Assembly (NCBI RefSeq): GCF_003574445.1
Contig: NZ_KZ984563.1
Coordinates: 1-64,000, forward strand
Direction: 5' to 3'
DNA: 64,000 nt
Origin: Streptomyces sp. YIM 130001
GTDB lineage: Bacteria; Actinomycetota; Actinomycetes; Streptomycetales; Streptomycetaceae
In this document: positions 47,463-55,688 of the stretch, piece by piece
Position numbering within the stretch: position 1 is the stretch's first letter
Layout of the letters: the number at the start of each line of letters is the position of its first letter
Notes under the pieces: generated by a model
What the model saw: only the letters and a program-made list of their open reading frames with translations
Told to the model about the DNA's origin: nothing
Databases searched by the model: none
Translations under genes and position numbers: made by a program

Positions 47463-47873
47463 TCAGTGGCGGGCGTCGAGTTCGGCGATCAGCTTCCTGG
47501 TGGCCACGGCGCGATAGCTCTCCTCCACCCAGTCGCAGAGCAGATCGGCTCGCGGCGCGCCCTCGACGGCGAGCGGCAGACGGACCCAGCCCGCCTTCCC
47601 GAGGCCGTAGCCGGCCGGCTCCGCGCCCGGCATCGTCATCGCGTGGGCGTGCGCCTCCTCGCCGGTCAGCTTCAGCGTCATACCGAGGGGATAACTGCCG
47701 TCGGTCACTCCGAGGAACACGAAGACCTTCTTGTTGACCTTCGCGACGGTCTCGCCCCAGGGGTGGTCCTCGAAGGCGCCCGGCAGGCCGAGGGCGAACC
47801 CGTGCACCTTCTTCCACGCCGTCAGCGCCGGCCGGGGAACCGGATGCTTCGCCACTTGCTTGGACTCGGACAT
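47463..47873 (-). CDS. MmcQ/YjbR family DNA-binding-like protein
   Basis: 136 aa. Family features: ALGLPGAFEDHPWGETVAKV, KVFVFLG, LTLKL-like MTLKLTGEEA, GKAGWVRLPL and DWVEESYRAVATRKL. The fold is related to the CyaY-like MmcQ structure; function is unknown. GGAGG four bases before the ATG. Convergent with the LysR gene. Confidence 0.88.
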   Translation of the reverse strand: MSESKQVAKHPVPRPALTAWKKVHGFALGLPGAFEDHPWGETVAKVNKKVFVFLGVTDGSYPLGMTLKLTGEEAHAHAMTMPGAEPAGYGLGKAGWVRLPLAVEGAPRADLLCDWVEESYRAVATRKLIAELDARH

Positions 47874-48011
47874 CAGGCCTCCGGGTTCCTTCGGGTCGGT
47901 TCACGTCTGCCGGGATCCGTACGCGTCCTCAGGTCCGCGCACATCGCTTCTGCGGCCACGCTAGCCTCAGCCACGGACAACGGCACGGGCACGAGTTCGG
48001 AAGGCGGCGGC

Positions 48012-49268
48012 ATGGTCGACGGCGGAGCAGAGCGCAGGAACGGCAAGCGGAACGGCTCCCAGGACAGGACGCAGGACGGGTCGCGCACACGCTCCGCGGA
48101 CCGCGCCTACGACATCGTGCTCTACGGGGCGACCGGTTTCGTCGGCGTGCTGACCGCCGAGTACCTCGCCGAACACGCCCCGAAGGGCCTGCGCTGGGCG
48201 CTCGCCGGGCGCAGCCTGCCGAAGCTGAAGCAGCTGCGGGACCGGCTCGCCGCGGAACGGCCGGAGCTCGCGAACCTGCCCGTGCTGCAGGCCGACGCGG
48301 ACGACCCGAAGGCGCTGCGGGAAATCGCCGGCGACGCGCGCGTGGTGGCCACCACCGTCGGGCCCTACATCACCTACGGGCAGGATCTCGTCGCGGCCTG
48401 CGCCGAGGCGGGCACGGACTACCTGGACCTCAGCGGTGAGCCCGAGTTCGTCGACCTGACCTACGTACGGCAGGACGCACGCGCGCGGGAGACCGGCGCC
48501 CGCCTGGTGCATGCCTGCGGATTCGACTCGGTCCCGCACGACCTCGGCGTGTACTTCACGGTCGGGCAGCTGCCGGAGGACGTTCCGCTGCGCATCAACG
48601 GCTACGTGAGCTCCAACGGGCGCTTCTCGGGCGGCACGTTCTCCTCCGTACTCACCGGCTTCTCGCGCGGCCGGGAGATGGCAGCGGCCGCGCGTGACCG
48701 CCGCCAGTACGAGCCCCGGCCGTTCGACCGTCGCGCCTACGCCCCGATCGGCAGGCCGCACTTCAGCGGTGAGGTGATGGCCTGGGGCGTGCCGCTGCCG
48801 ACGATCGACCCGCAGGTCGTGCAGCGGTCGGCACGGGCCCTCGCGCGCTACGGTCCCGACTTCCGCTACGGGCACTACGCCGCCGTACGTCGCCTGCCCG
48901 TGGTGGTGGGCGGCGCCGCAGGACTCGGCGCCTTGTTCGCCGCCGCTCAAGTACCGCCTGCACGGCGGTGGTTGGGAGATCGCCTGCAGCCCGGCCAAGG
49001 GCCGGACAAGGCGCGCCGTGACCGGTCCTGGTTCTCGGTGCGGTTCGTCGGTGAGGGCGGCGGACAGCGGGTGTACACGGAGGTCGCCGGCGGGGATCCG
49101 GGGTACGACGAGACCGCCAAGATGTTCGCCGAGGCCGCCATGTGCCTGGCCCTCGACGAACTGCCTGCCGCAGCGGGCCAGGTGACCCCTGCGGTCGCGA
49201 TGGGTGACGCGCTCACCGCCCGCCTCCAGGCGGCCGGGATCACCTTCCGGGTGGCCGCCCGGCGTTGA
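48012..49268 (+). CDS. Saccharopine dehydrogenase-like / trans-acting enoyl reductase family protein
   Basis: 418 aa. A variable 30-residue lead precedes the Rossmann motif IVLYGATGFVGVLTAEYLAE with ALAGRSLPKLKQLR; TTVGPYITYGQDLVAACAEAG and LDLSGEPEF follow, as in saccharopine dehydrogenase-like oxidoreductases and the mycobacterial enoyl reductase Rv2953. A C-terminal stretch has a hydrophobic segment (VVVGGAAGLGALFAAA). The substrate in Streptomyces is unknown; a lipid or polyketide double bond is plausible. ATG 48012-48014 follows GGAAGGCGGCGG. Confidence 0.85.
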   Translation: MVDGGAERRNGKRNGSQDRTQDGSRTRSADRAYDIVLYGATGFVGVLTAEYLAEHAPKGLRWALAGRSLPKLKQLRDRLAAERPELANLPVLQADADDPKALREIAGDARVVATTVGPYITYGQDLVAACAEAGTDYLDLSGEPEFVDLTYVRQDARARETGARLVHACGFDSVPHDLGVYFTVGQLPEDVPLRINGYVSSNGRFSGGTFSSVLTGFSRGREMAAAARDRRQYEPRPFDRRAYAPIGRPHFSGEVMAWGVPLPTIDPQVVQRSARALARYGPDFRYGHYAAVRRLPVVVGGAAGLGALFAAAQVPPARRWLGDRLQPGQGPDKARRDRSWFSVRFVGEGGGQRVYTEVAGGDPGYDETAKMFAEAAMCLALDELPAAAGQVTPAVAMGDALTARLQAAGITFRVAARR

Positions 49269-49319
49269 GAAGCCTGAACCGCCGGCGGTCGTGAGGCACC
49301 CGGCGGCCGGTCCACGGCG

Positions 49320-50000
49320 TCAGCGGAGCGGGTCGACGGCTTGCAGCGCCTCGGGGCGGCGCCCCGAGGCGCTCTCCTCGGCGAGGAGCCTGCCGCTGAC
49401 CGGGCCCAGGAAGATGCCCCACACCCCGTGGCCGCCCGCCACGTACAACCGGGATCGTTCCCGGCTCCGGTCAGCGGAAGGCCGTCCGCGGTGCAGGGGC
49501 GGGCCCGACCCGTTCGTCCTGGCGGTCGTCGAGGTGCGCGCCTCTCACCAGGGCAGGCCCGCGCCTGTGAGACGAGGGACTGGACGCGTCGCGGGTCCTT
49601 GGGCGCGCCGATGTCGCGGAACTCCATCGTCCCGGCGATCCGCGCCCGGTCGCCGAGAGGAGTGCAGACGACCTGCTGGCTGGTGAAGTAGAGGGGCCCG
49701 TCCGGCAGTCGGTCCATGTTGACCGTGAAGGAGCAGTCCCGTCCGACCTGCACGATCTGCGTGACGCCCGTCCGACGGGCCAGCCGGTTGATCCACGCAC
49801 CGTGGGCGAGTACGACCGCGTCGTGCCCCTCCCCTGCCACGGTGACGCCGGACGGCGTCGGGTGGATGGCGCGGGCCTCGGTCCCTTCGACGATGCGGCC
49901 GCCCCGCGCCCTTACGGAGTCGGCGATGGCCCGGACGTACTGGGCGGGGCGGGCGGGCCTCGCGTCGGGGCCGTCGAGGATCTCGCAGTAGTCCACCGGT
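49320..50000 (-). pseudogene. Remnant of a D-amino acid dehydrogenase-like FAD oxidoreductase
   Basis: Minus-strand remnant of a DadA/glycine-oxidase type gene. Segments of the C-terminal half are recognisable in changing frames: AQYVRAIADSVRARGG, VVLAHGAWINRLAR, DRARIAGTMEFRD (one frame), then ALVRGAHLDDRQDERVGP (second frame), RPCTADGLPL (first frame) and RLYVAGGHGVWGIFLGPVSG to the stop at 49320-49322 (third frame). The switches lie near 49560, 49500 and 49465. The N-terminal FAD GxGxxG domain is absent; the remnant fades before the endonuclease V gene ends at 50106. The upstream limit is approximate. Confidence 0.8.
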
Positions 50001-50105
50001 GGGCCGGTGCGTGCTCGCGGCCTGTGGGTCAACCACCGCCCGGACGCGCCGGGTTGCTCCGCGGCTGTGGTGATCGCGTTCGGCTCGGTGGGGAGGGATC
50101 GGGCG

Positions 50106-50795
50106 TCAGGCGGGCAGTTCGGCCAGTGCGCGGCGGCAGAGGGCGTCGGCGCGCCGGGTCGTCTCCGGGAGGCGGTAGCGCGGGGCGAGCAGCAGGGTGT
50201 GCTCGCAGGCGTTGTCGAGGCCGATCCGGTGCCCGACGGACACGAAGACCGGTTTGACGCCGTCCTGGGTGCGCACCGCGCGGCCCACCTCCTCGGTGCC
50301 GTCGAGGAGTCGGGACACCGCACCGCGCCCGTTGGCGGGGACGTCGTGGACGAAGGTGAAAGGGTTCTTCGCGACGCCGAAGGCGGGCAGTCCGGTCAAC
50401 ACGCCCAGGTGCCCCGCGAGCCCGAACCGCCGTGGATGCGCAAGTCCGTAGCCGTCGCAGACCACGAGCCCGGGGTCGGTCCGTAGACTTCCCAACGCGG
50501 CCAGCACGGTGGGCAGTTCACGGAACGCCAGCAGGCCAGGTACGTACGGGAAGGACACACGGCCGACGGCGGTGGTCTCCTCGACGACCTCGAGACTCCG
50601 GGCGTCGAGCACGACCGCGGCGGCCACCACTACGTCACGCTCGTCGTCGTAGGCCACGTCGACGCCGGTCACCCGGCCGGCGCCGGGCGGTGGTCCGGTC
50701 TCGTCGAGGATCACGCGGCCGCGCAGCGCGTCCTGAACTGCGCGCGCATCGGACTCGGTGGTGGGCCAGTCGGCCGGCGTGTGAGCGGTGATCAT
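50106..50795 (-). CDS. nfi: Endonuclease V
   Basis: 229-aa DNA repair enzyme cutting the second phosphodiester 3' of deoxyinosine. RNase H-like fold with catalytic acids in VTGVDVAYDD (Asp), YVPGLLAFRELP (Glu) and VVCDGYGLAHPRRFGLAGHLG (Asp), plus GVAKNPF where most members have GVAKxxL. The ATG at 50793-50795 has only GAAG upstream. Divergent from the TerD-CAP gene. Confidence 0.93.
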   Translation of the reverse strand: MITAHTPADWPTTESDARAVQDALRGRVILDETGPPPGAGRVTGVDVAYDDERDVVVAAAVVLDARSLEVVEETTAVGRVSFPYVPGLLAFRELPTVLAALGSLRTDPGLVVCDGYGLAHPRRFGLAGHLGVLTGLPAFGVAKNPFTFVHDVPANGRGAVSRLLDGTEEVGRAVRTQDGVKPVFVSVGHRIGLDNACEHTLLLAPRYRLPETTRRADALCRRALAELPA

Positions 50796-51018
50796 GATGC
50801 TTCGACCCTACGGTCCCTCGGCCCGCCTCCGCGGCGTATCCGTGGGGTACGCGCGCGTGGAGGGCGGATGAGGGGCCCGGAACCCGTGTCCGGTCCCGCG
50901 CGTTCAACTGGCGACGGTACGGGCGGTGTGGCGCAGGGCCCGGGGACGGCACTTCCGGGGGCAGCATGCCCGAGGTGGGTCAGTGGGTCCTCAGGTGCGG
51001 CAAGGGGCGGGTGCAGCG

Positions 51019-52368
51019 ATGGGTTCGAATAGTGAGCTGGTGGCAGGAGGCAACCTGCCGTTGCCGGTCGGTGAGGTGACGGTTCATGTGCCGGGTCCGT
51101 ACGACGTGTCGGCGTTGATCACCGGCGACGACGGCAAGGTGCGCGACGACGCCGACTTCGTGTTCTTCAACCAGCCGACCGCGCCGGGCGCCCGTCTCAG
51201 CGGCGAGCGGCTCGTCGTCGACCCGCGCGGGCTGCGCCCCGGCGCCGGTCGCGTCACGGTGGTGGTGAGCCCCTCCGAACCCGGCACCCCGCTGAGCCTG
51301 CTACCGGCACCGCAGTTGCGGGTCACCGACGCGCACGGGCGGGTGGTGGCCGCGTTCAAGCCTGCGCGGGCGGGCCGGGAGACCGTCCTGCTCCTCGCCG
51401 AGCTCTACCGGCGCCCCACGGGCTGGAAGGTCCGCGCCATCGGCCAGGGGTACGCGGACGGACTGGCCGGCGTGGCAAGGGACTTCGGGGTGGACGTCGC
51501 CGACGACGGCGGAACCCCGCAACCACCGGACCGACGACCGCCGCCCGCGCCACGGCAGTCGGGCCCTGCCACCGCGCCGCCCGGACCCCCGCCGGGCGGC
51601 GACGTGTTCCTGACCCTCACCAATGCCGCACGCGCGCGTGCCGGCGCTCCCCCGGTCACACACGACGCCCGGCTCGCGGCGGCCGCCCAGTCGCACGCCT
51701 CGGTGATGGCCGCCCGAGGGGCGCTGGACAGCACGTCCCCGGACGGCACGTCCGTGTTCCAGCGAGTGACGTCGGGCGGGTACGCCTTCCTGTCCATCGG
51801 CGAACACCTGGTGTCCGGCCCCCGCTCCCCCGCCGAGTTCGTCGAGTACTGCCTCTCGCAGGAGCGCAGTCGGCGCACCCTGCAGGACCCGCAGTACACC
51901 CAGGCCGCCGTCGCGCAGGCAGGCGGGCGCGACGGGGACGTGTTCTGGACCGCGCTGTGGGCCAGGCCCCTCACGCCTGCGGGCCTTTCGGAGACCGCGG
52001 CGGAGGTCGTCGCCCTGACCAACGCGGAGCGCGCGGCCGCCGGTCTGGGCCGCCTCGCGGCCGACGGACCGCTGACGGCCGCAGCGCAGGCCCACAGCGC
52101 GGACATGATCGCCCGCGCCTTCTACGCCCACACCGCCCCGGACGGGGGCGAGCCCTGGCACCGGGCCGCCGCGGCCGGCAGCACCCACCGCAGGGTCGGC
52201 GAGAACATCGCCTGCGGTCAGCGCTCCCCCGCGGAGGTCGTCCAGGGCTGGATGGACAGCCCCGGCCACCGGGCGAACATCCTCACCCCGGAGTTCAGTC
52301 ACCTGGGCATCGGCTTCGCGGGCGGCGGCAGCGCCGGCACGTACTGGACACAGCTGTTCGGAGGCTGA
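51019..52368 (+). CDS. Fusion protein: TerD domain plus two CAP/SCP domains
   Basis: 449 aa. Residues 1-165 form a TerD-like calcium/stress domain (VTVHVPGPYDVSALITGDDG, DFVFFNQP, VVVDPRGLRPGAGRVTVVVS, and TGWKVRAIGQGYADGL). A proline-rich linker (about 170-200) leads to two CAP domains: TLTNAARARAGAPPVTHDARLAAAAQSHAS with GEHLVSGPRSPAEFVEY, and ALTNAERAAAGLGRLAADGPLTAAAQAHS with HTAPDGGEPW, GENIACGQRSPAEVVQGWM, SPGHRANIL. The second CAP copy keeps the cavity histidines (SPGHRANI); the first is degenerate. No signal peptide is visible although CAP proteins are usually secreted. ATG 51019-51021 follows a weak GGGGCGGG. Confidence 0.88.
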   Translation: MGSNSELVAGGNLPLPVGEVTVHVPGPYDVSALITGDDGKVRDDADFVFFNQPTAPGARLSGERLVVDPRGLRPGAGRVTVVVSPSEPGTPLSLLPAPQLRVTDAHGRVVAAFKPARAGRETVLLLAELYRRPTGWKVRAIGQGYADGLAGVARDFGVDVADDGGTPQPPDRRPPPAPRQSGPATAPPGPPPGGDVFLTLTNAARARAGAPPVTHDARLAAAAQSHASVMAARGALDSTSPDGTSVFQRVTSGGYAFLSIGEHLVSGPRSPAEFVEYCLSQERSRRTLQDPQYTQAAVAQAGGRDGDVFWTALWARPLTPAGLSETAAEVVALTNAERAAAGLGRLAADGPLTAAAQAHSADMIARAFYAHTAPDGGEPWHRAAAAGSTHRRVGENIACGQRSPAEVVQGWMDSPGHRANILTPEFSHLGIGFAGGGSAGTYWTQLFGG

Positions 52369-52489
52369 CGGGACACGGCGACGTCCGCGCCGCACGACGG
52401 TCCGCTCCAGAGTCGTCCGCGTGCGTCGTCCACGCGCGCGAGGACCCGCCCTCCCGGACGTCCACGTCCGCCTTGCCGATCATGAGCGG

Positions 52490-52527
52490 AGGTGTGGGGT
52501 GGGCGAGGAGGTGTGGGGTGGGCGAGG
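52490..52527. repeat. 19-bp perfect tandem duplication
   Basis: AGGTGTGGGGTGGGCGAGG occurs twice in direct succession (52490-52508 and 52509-52527), G-rich on the plus strand, upstream of the GNAT promoter. Confidence 0.8.
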
Positions 52528-52614
52528 GCGTGCCGACACGGGTGCGCGAAGCCGACCCACGCGCGCGTGACGAGCGCGGAAGGCGAGCACGGATGACGGT
52601 CTCCGGGAAAGGCT

Positions 52615-52644
52615 TTGCCCAGGCTGCGGAGGGGCAACTAGCCT
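52615..52644 (+). promoter_or_regulatory. Sigma-70 type promoter ahead of the GNAT leader
   Basis: -35 TTGCCC (52615-52620), 18-bp spacer, -10 TAGCCT (52639-52644). Predicted start near 52651 leaves a leader of about 134 nt before the GNAT ATG. Confidence 0.55.
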
Positions 52645-52687
52645 CACCCCAGCGCGACATACGCGTGCTCTCGGGATGAGGAGGTTG

Positions 52688-52813
52688 ATGAATATGGCCG
52701 CCGTCGGCCGTCATCAGCCTGCCCTCGTCCGGCCCGCGCACCAGCAGCGCGCGGCCCGGTCGTTCCGACGACCAGGAGAGACACATGTCTTCCTCTTCAC
52801 CCGTACACAGTGA
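52688..52813 (+). CDS. 41-aa leader ORF overlapping the GNAT start
   Basis: ATG 52688-52690, preceded by GAGGAGGTTG (52678-52687), one of the best ribosome binding sites in the window. It encodes MNMAAVGRHQPALVRPAHQQ and 21 more residues, and its TGA (52811-52813) lies 29 bases inside the GNAT gene in another frame. Basic, with no recognised family. The layout suggests a regulatory upstream ORF or an overlapping small protein. Confidence 0.45.
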   Translation: MNMAAVGRHQPALVRPAHQQRAARSFRRPGETHVFLFTRTQ

Positions 52814-53297
52814 CGTGGTCACCGAGCACCTCGTCCTGCGGTCCTGGACCCGAAGCGAGGCGACCGCGGTCCTCGACGGCCACCACCTCCCGCACTGGGC
52901 GCACGACTTTCCCGCCGAAGGCGACCGCGTCGTCGCGGGCCTCTTCGAGCAGTATCCCGACTGGCTGGGCGCCTACGGCCACCGTCTGGTCATCGAGTGC
53001 GACAGCGGCCTCGTAGTGGGCTCCCTCGGCCTGTTCTGGCCGCCGAGCGCGGGCGTCCTAGAGATCGGCTACGGCATCGTGGCCTCCCGACGCGGCCGCG
53101 GCTACGCCTCCGAGGCCACCCGGGCCCTCGCCGAGTTCGCTCTCACCGCACCGGAAGTCCACACCGTGTCCGCCGACGTGGAGCTGTCGAACCCGGCCTC
53201 GGTCCGTGTCCTGGAGAAGGCGGGCTTCCACCGGTGGGCTACCGGGGAGAGCGTGGCCACGTTCAGGTTCTCGGTCCCCGACCGCGACCTGCGCTGA
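52785..53297 (+). CDS. GNAT family N-acetyltransferase (RimJ/RimL-like)
   Basis: 170 aa. RimJ/RimL pattern: VVTEHLVLRSWTRSEATAVL, EIGYGIVASRRGRGYASEATRALAEF with the acetyl-CoA loop RGRGYA, then ELSNPASVRVLEKAGF (the NxxSxxxLEKxGF signature). The substrate is probably an amine or a small molecule such as an antibiotic or peptide N-terminus. AGGAGAG lies six bases before the ATG, inside the leader ORF. Confidence 0.9.
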   Translation: MSSSSPVHSDVVTEHLVLRSWTRSEATAVLDGHHLPHWAHDFPAEGDRVVAGLFEQYPDWLGAYGHRLVIECDSGLVVGSLGLFWPPSAGVLEIGYGIVASRRGRGYASEATRALAEFALTAPEVHTVSADVELSNPASVRVLEKAGFHRWATGESVATFRFSVPDRDLR

Positions 53298-53303
53298 TTG
53301 CGT

Positions 53304-53334
53304 GGGGTCCTGGAAGCGACGCCTCCAGGGCCCC
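53304..53334 (+). terminator. Hairpin after the GNAT gene
   Basis: GGGGTCCTGGA (53304-53314) / TCCAGGGCCCC (53324-53334), 11 pairs including one G-U, 9-nt loop, seven bases after the stop. Confidence 0.65.
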
Positions 53335-53430
53335 GTCGCGGTGGCGGAACTCCCGTGTCGCCGGCGCTGCCGGAGAGACCGGACCCGGGCGGCCGGACCG
53401 GCCCGCTGGACTGCGGGTAGCCTCCGGAGC

Positions 53431-53730
53431 ATGTTCGTACTCGATCTGACCTACACCGCGCCCGTGGCCGCCGTCGACGCCGAGCTCGAGGCGCATGTCG
53501 CCTGGCTCGACGAGCAGTACGCCGCCGGGTTCGTGCTCGCCTCCGGCCGCAAGAACCCGCGCGACGGCGGCGTGCTCATCGTCGTCGGCATGGACCGTGC
53601 GGCGGTCGAGAAGCTGGTGGCGAGCGACCCCTTCACGGTGGCCGGCGTCTGCGAGTACCGCATCACCGAGTTCGCGGCGACGAAGACCGCGCCGGAACTC
53701 GCCGCCCACCGCGAGCAGCCCGCCTCCTGA
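53431..53730 (+). CDS. YciI family protein
   Basis: 99-aa ferredoxin-like alpha-beta protein of the YCII superfamily: MFVLDLTYTAP, VDAELEAHVAWLDEQYAAG (helix with the conserved His), LASGRKNPRDGGVLIV, SDPFTVAGVCEYRITEF. Some members have weak dehydrochlorinase activity but most are undefined. The His-Asp-like pair (H22, D74-type region SDPF) is present. A TAGCCT -10-like element ends seven bases before ATG, so the message may be leaderless. Confidence 0.9.
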   Translation: MFVLDLTYTAPVAAVDAELEAHVAWLDEQYAAGFVLASGRKNPRDGGVLIVVGMDRAAVEKLVASDPFTVAGVCEYRITEFAATKTAPELAAHREQPAS

Positions 53731-53737
53731 CCGACGA

Positions 53738-53849
53738 GCGGCCCGCCCGGTGCGGCCCGCCCGGTGCGGCCCGCCCGGTGCGGCCCGCCCGGTGCGGCCC
53801 GCCCGGTGCGGCCCGCCCGGTGCGGCCCGCCCGGTGCGGGCCGCCAGGT
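53738..53849. repeat. 14-bp minisatellite between convergent genes
   Basis: Seven perfect copies of GCGGCCCGCCCGGT (53738-53835) followed by an eighth with two changes, GCGGGCCGCCAGGT (53836-53849). It starts seven bases after the YciI gene stop and ends 21 bases before the stop of the convergent Asp-box protein gene. 14 out of 14 G+C-rich positions with one T make it extremely GC rich. Confidence 0.95.
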
Positions 53850-53870
53850 CGTCGCCGTCCTGCGCGGCCC

Positions 53871-55022
53871 TCAGCCGCGTCCGAGCAAGGCGACACGTCC
53901 CTTCTCCCCGGCCGCCCAGCAGGCCCCGGCGCGCGTGCAGTCGACGGTGTCGTACGAGCCCGTGTCGATGGTGCGCCAGGTGCGGCCACCGTCCCGCGTG
54001 AGGTCGGTGCCGGTGGGCCCGACGGCCAGAGCCCCGGACCGGCTGTGCGGCAACCAGGCCACTCCGGAGCGGTATGCGGGCGGCGGCTTCACCGACTGCC
54101 GCCAGCTGCGCCCGCCGTTCCCGGTGACCGCGGCCGCGTCCGGCGACGGCAGGTCCGCGGTGAAGTCCCCGCCCACAGCGAGTCCGTGGTCGCGGTCGCG
54201 GAAGGCCAGAGCGAACACCCCGCGCGCGGGGTCGCCCGCCGGGACGGTCGCATCGGCCGCTTTCCACGTACGGCCCCGGTCGCGGGAGTGCAGCACGCGC
54301 GCGTGGTCACCGCCCCCCGTGGACAGCCAGGCGTCCTGCGTGCCGGCGGTCACGAGACACTGCCCGCTCGCCGCGAATCCGGCCTCGCCCGGCAGCGCGT
54401 CGGGCATACCGGAGTCGGGCAGCACCGACCAGGAACGGCCGCCGTCGGAGGTGGCGAGGATCCGGAACCTGCCGTCCACGGGGTCGCTCACCGCGAGGCC
54501 GTTGCTCCGGTCGAAGAAGGACACGCAGTTGTAGAAGGCCGCCGGCTCGTCGTTACGGAACGTCTCGGTCCAGGTGGCACCTCCGTCGTCCGTGCGCAGC
54601 ACCCGGGACGCGTCGCCTTCCCCGATCGCGAGGACGACCGCGCGCCGGGAGTCGAAGGCCTCCACGTCACGGAACTCGAGCCCGGACGCCCCGGGCGGTG
54701 ACACGTCCCGCCAGCTGCGGCCGCCGTCCGAGGTGCGCAGGACCGTTCCTTCCGTCCCCGCGACCCAGGCGCTCTTCCGTCCGACCGCGGCAAGTCCCCT
54801 GAACCGTGCGTCCGTTCCGCTCGGTGTCTCCCGCCATGTCGGCTTCGCCGGACGCACAACGTCGCGCGCAGCTAGCCGGTCCGCACCGCGGGTGTCCCCA
54901 CTCGCCGCCGGCCGAGCACCGTCGGCCTGCGCGGGGACGGCGTACGTTGCTGCCGCAAGTGCCGCGCACACGCCGATCGTCCACAGCCGGCGCGACCGCC
55001 TCGTCTTCCCCTCAGCCCTCAT
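53871..55022 (-). CDS. Secreted beta-propeller-like protein with Asp-box (BNR/Ycf48-like) repeats
   Basis: 383 aa. N-terminal arginine-rich lead, hydrophobic signal (LWTIGVCAALAAATYAVPAQA, one residue over-lapping the cut) and then six Asp-box type repeats such as TSDGGRSW, TDDGGATW, TSDGGRSW, SRDRGRTW, TGNGGRSW and TRDGGRTW spaced about 45-60 residues, forming a propeller like Ycf48. Often annotated as an oxidoreductase in Streptomyces, but no cofactor motif is visible. ATG 55020-55022 follows TAGCTT by eight bases without a Shine-Dalgarno (possible leaderless start); the frame continues upstream without a signal-like segment. Confidence 0.82.
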   Translation of the reverse strand: MRAEGKTRRSRRLWTIGVCAALAAATYAVPAQADGARPAASGDTRGADRLAARDVVRPAKPTWRETPSGTDARFRGLAAVGRKSAWVAGTEGTVLRTSDGGRSWRDVSPPGASGLEFRDVEAFDSRRAVVLAIGEGDASRVLRTDDGGATWTETFRNDEPAAFYNCVSFFDRSNGLAVSDPVDGRFRILATSDGGRSWSVLPDSGMPDALPGEAGFAASGQCLVTAGTQDAWLSTGGGDHARVLHSRDRGRTWKAADATVPAGDPARGVFALAFRDRDHGLAVGGDFTADLPSPDAAAVTGNGGRSWRQSVKPPPAYRSGVAWLPHSRSGALAVGPTGTDLTRDGGRTWRTIDTGSYDTVDCTRAGACWAAGEKGRVALLGRG

Positions 55023-55271
55023 GCGCCGGGAAGCTAGCGGACCCGGCGATGTGCCGTCCAGAGCACCTCCGGCGGGCCACCGGGTGGGCACGTAACGGGT
55101 GTTGGCGAATCCGCGTGGCCGGACGTATGCCACACATCGCCATACCGCGCGGAATCACCGCAGGTCCGGGCCGGTGATACAGCTCACTGCCGGATCGGTG
55201 CACGGATTCCCGGGTTCCGTCGTCTAACCATGTACCGGAGTCGTCCGTCGAACCGTCGTAAGGAGCAGGCC

Positions 55272-55688
55272 TTGTCCACTGTGATCGAACACGCCGTTGA
55301 GGCCCGCCTGGTCGCCGCGGAGCCGCAGATGCTGACCATCCCCGCGAGCCTCCACTACGACCGCGACGACCCGTTCGCCGTCCGGATGACGTTCCCCGCG
55401 CCCGCGACCCTCGAGGGCGTCGACGTCTCGTGGTCGTTCGGCCGGGAGCTCCTGACCGCCGGCCTGGAGGAGTCCTCCGGCGACGGTGACGTGCGCATCA
55501 GGCCGTACGGATACGAGCGGACGGTGCTGGAGTTCCACGCACCCGAGGGCACGGCGATCGTCCACGTCCGCACGGCCGAGCTGCGGGGCTTCCTCAAGCG
55601 TTCCGCAGCCCTGGTTCCCGTCGGGCACGAGCATCTGCACCTGGAGATCGACGAGGATCTCGCGGAGCTGCTGCGCGACGCCTGCTGA
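55272..55688 (+). CDS. ssgD: SsgA-like sporulation/cell division protein, probably SsgD
   Basis: 138 aa of the actinomycete-specific SsgA-like protein family, which steer septum placement and cell-wall growth. Typical parts: LHYDRDDPFAVRMTF, VDVSWSFGRELLTAGL, GDVRIRPY, VLEFHAPEGTAIVHVRTAELRGFLKRSAALVPVG, EHLHLEIDEDLAELL. The symbol rests on synteny: in S. coelicolor ssgD is SCO6722, next to the same ABC-F and UvrA-like genes. TTG start (55272-55274) with AAGGAG six bases ahead. Confidence 0.85.
   Translation: MSTVIEHAVEARLVAAEPQMLTIPASLHYDRDDPFAVRMTFPAPATLEGVDVSWSFGRELLTAGLEESSGDGDVRIRPYGYERTVLEFHAPEGTAIVHVRTAELRGFLKRSAALVPVGHEHLHLEIDEDLAELLRDAC

Larger units (their letters stand above)
52369..52784 (+). 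promoter_or_regulatory. Intergenic leader region of the GNAT gene
   Basis: 416 bp. It holds a perfect 19-bp tandem duplication (52490-52527), a promoter (52615-52644) and a short ORF with a strong ribosome binding site (52688-52813). Nothing else was seen. Confidence 0.6.

Noticed and set aside
48947..50323. A 458-codon minus-strand frame spanning the end of the saccharopine dehydrogenase-like gene
   Set aside because: Only its middle carries DadA-like sequence; the ends are antisense to real genes. The sequence is better explained as a frameshifted pseudogene.
53738..53849. Coding repeat protein with RCGPPGA-type units
   Set aside because: The 14-bp repeat lacks stops in all frames and so lengthens any frame through it; it lies between two convergent stop codons.
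53738..53849. CRISPR array
   Set aside because: Units are directly adjacent with no spacers and no cas genes are present.
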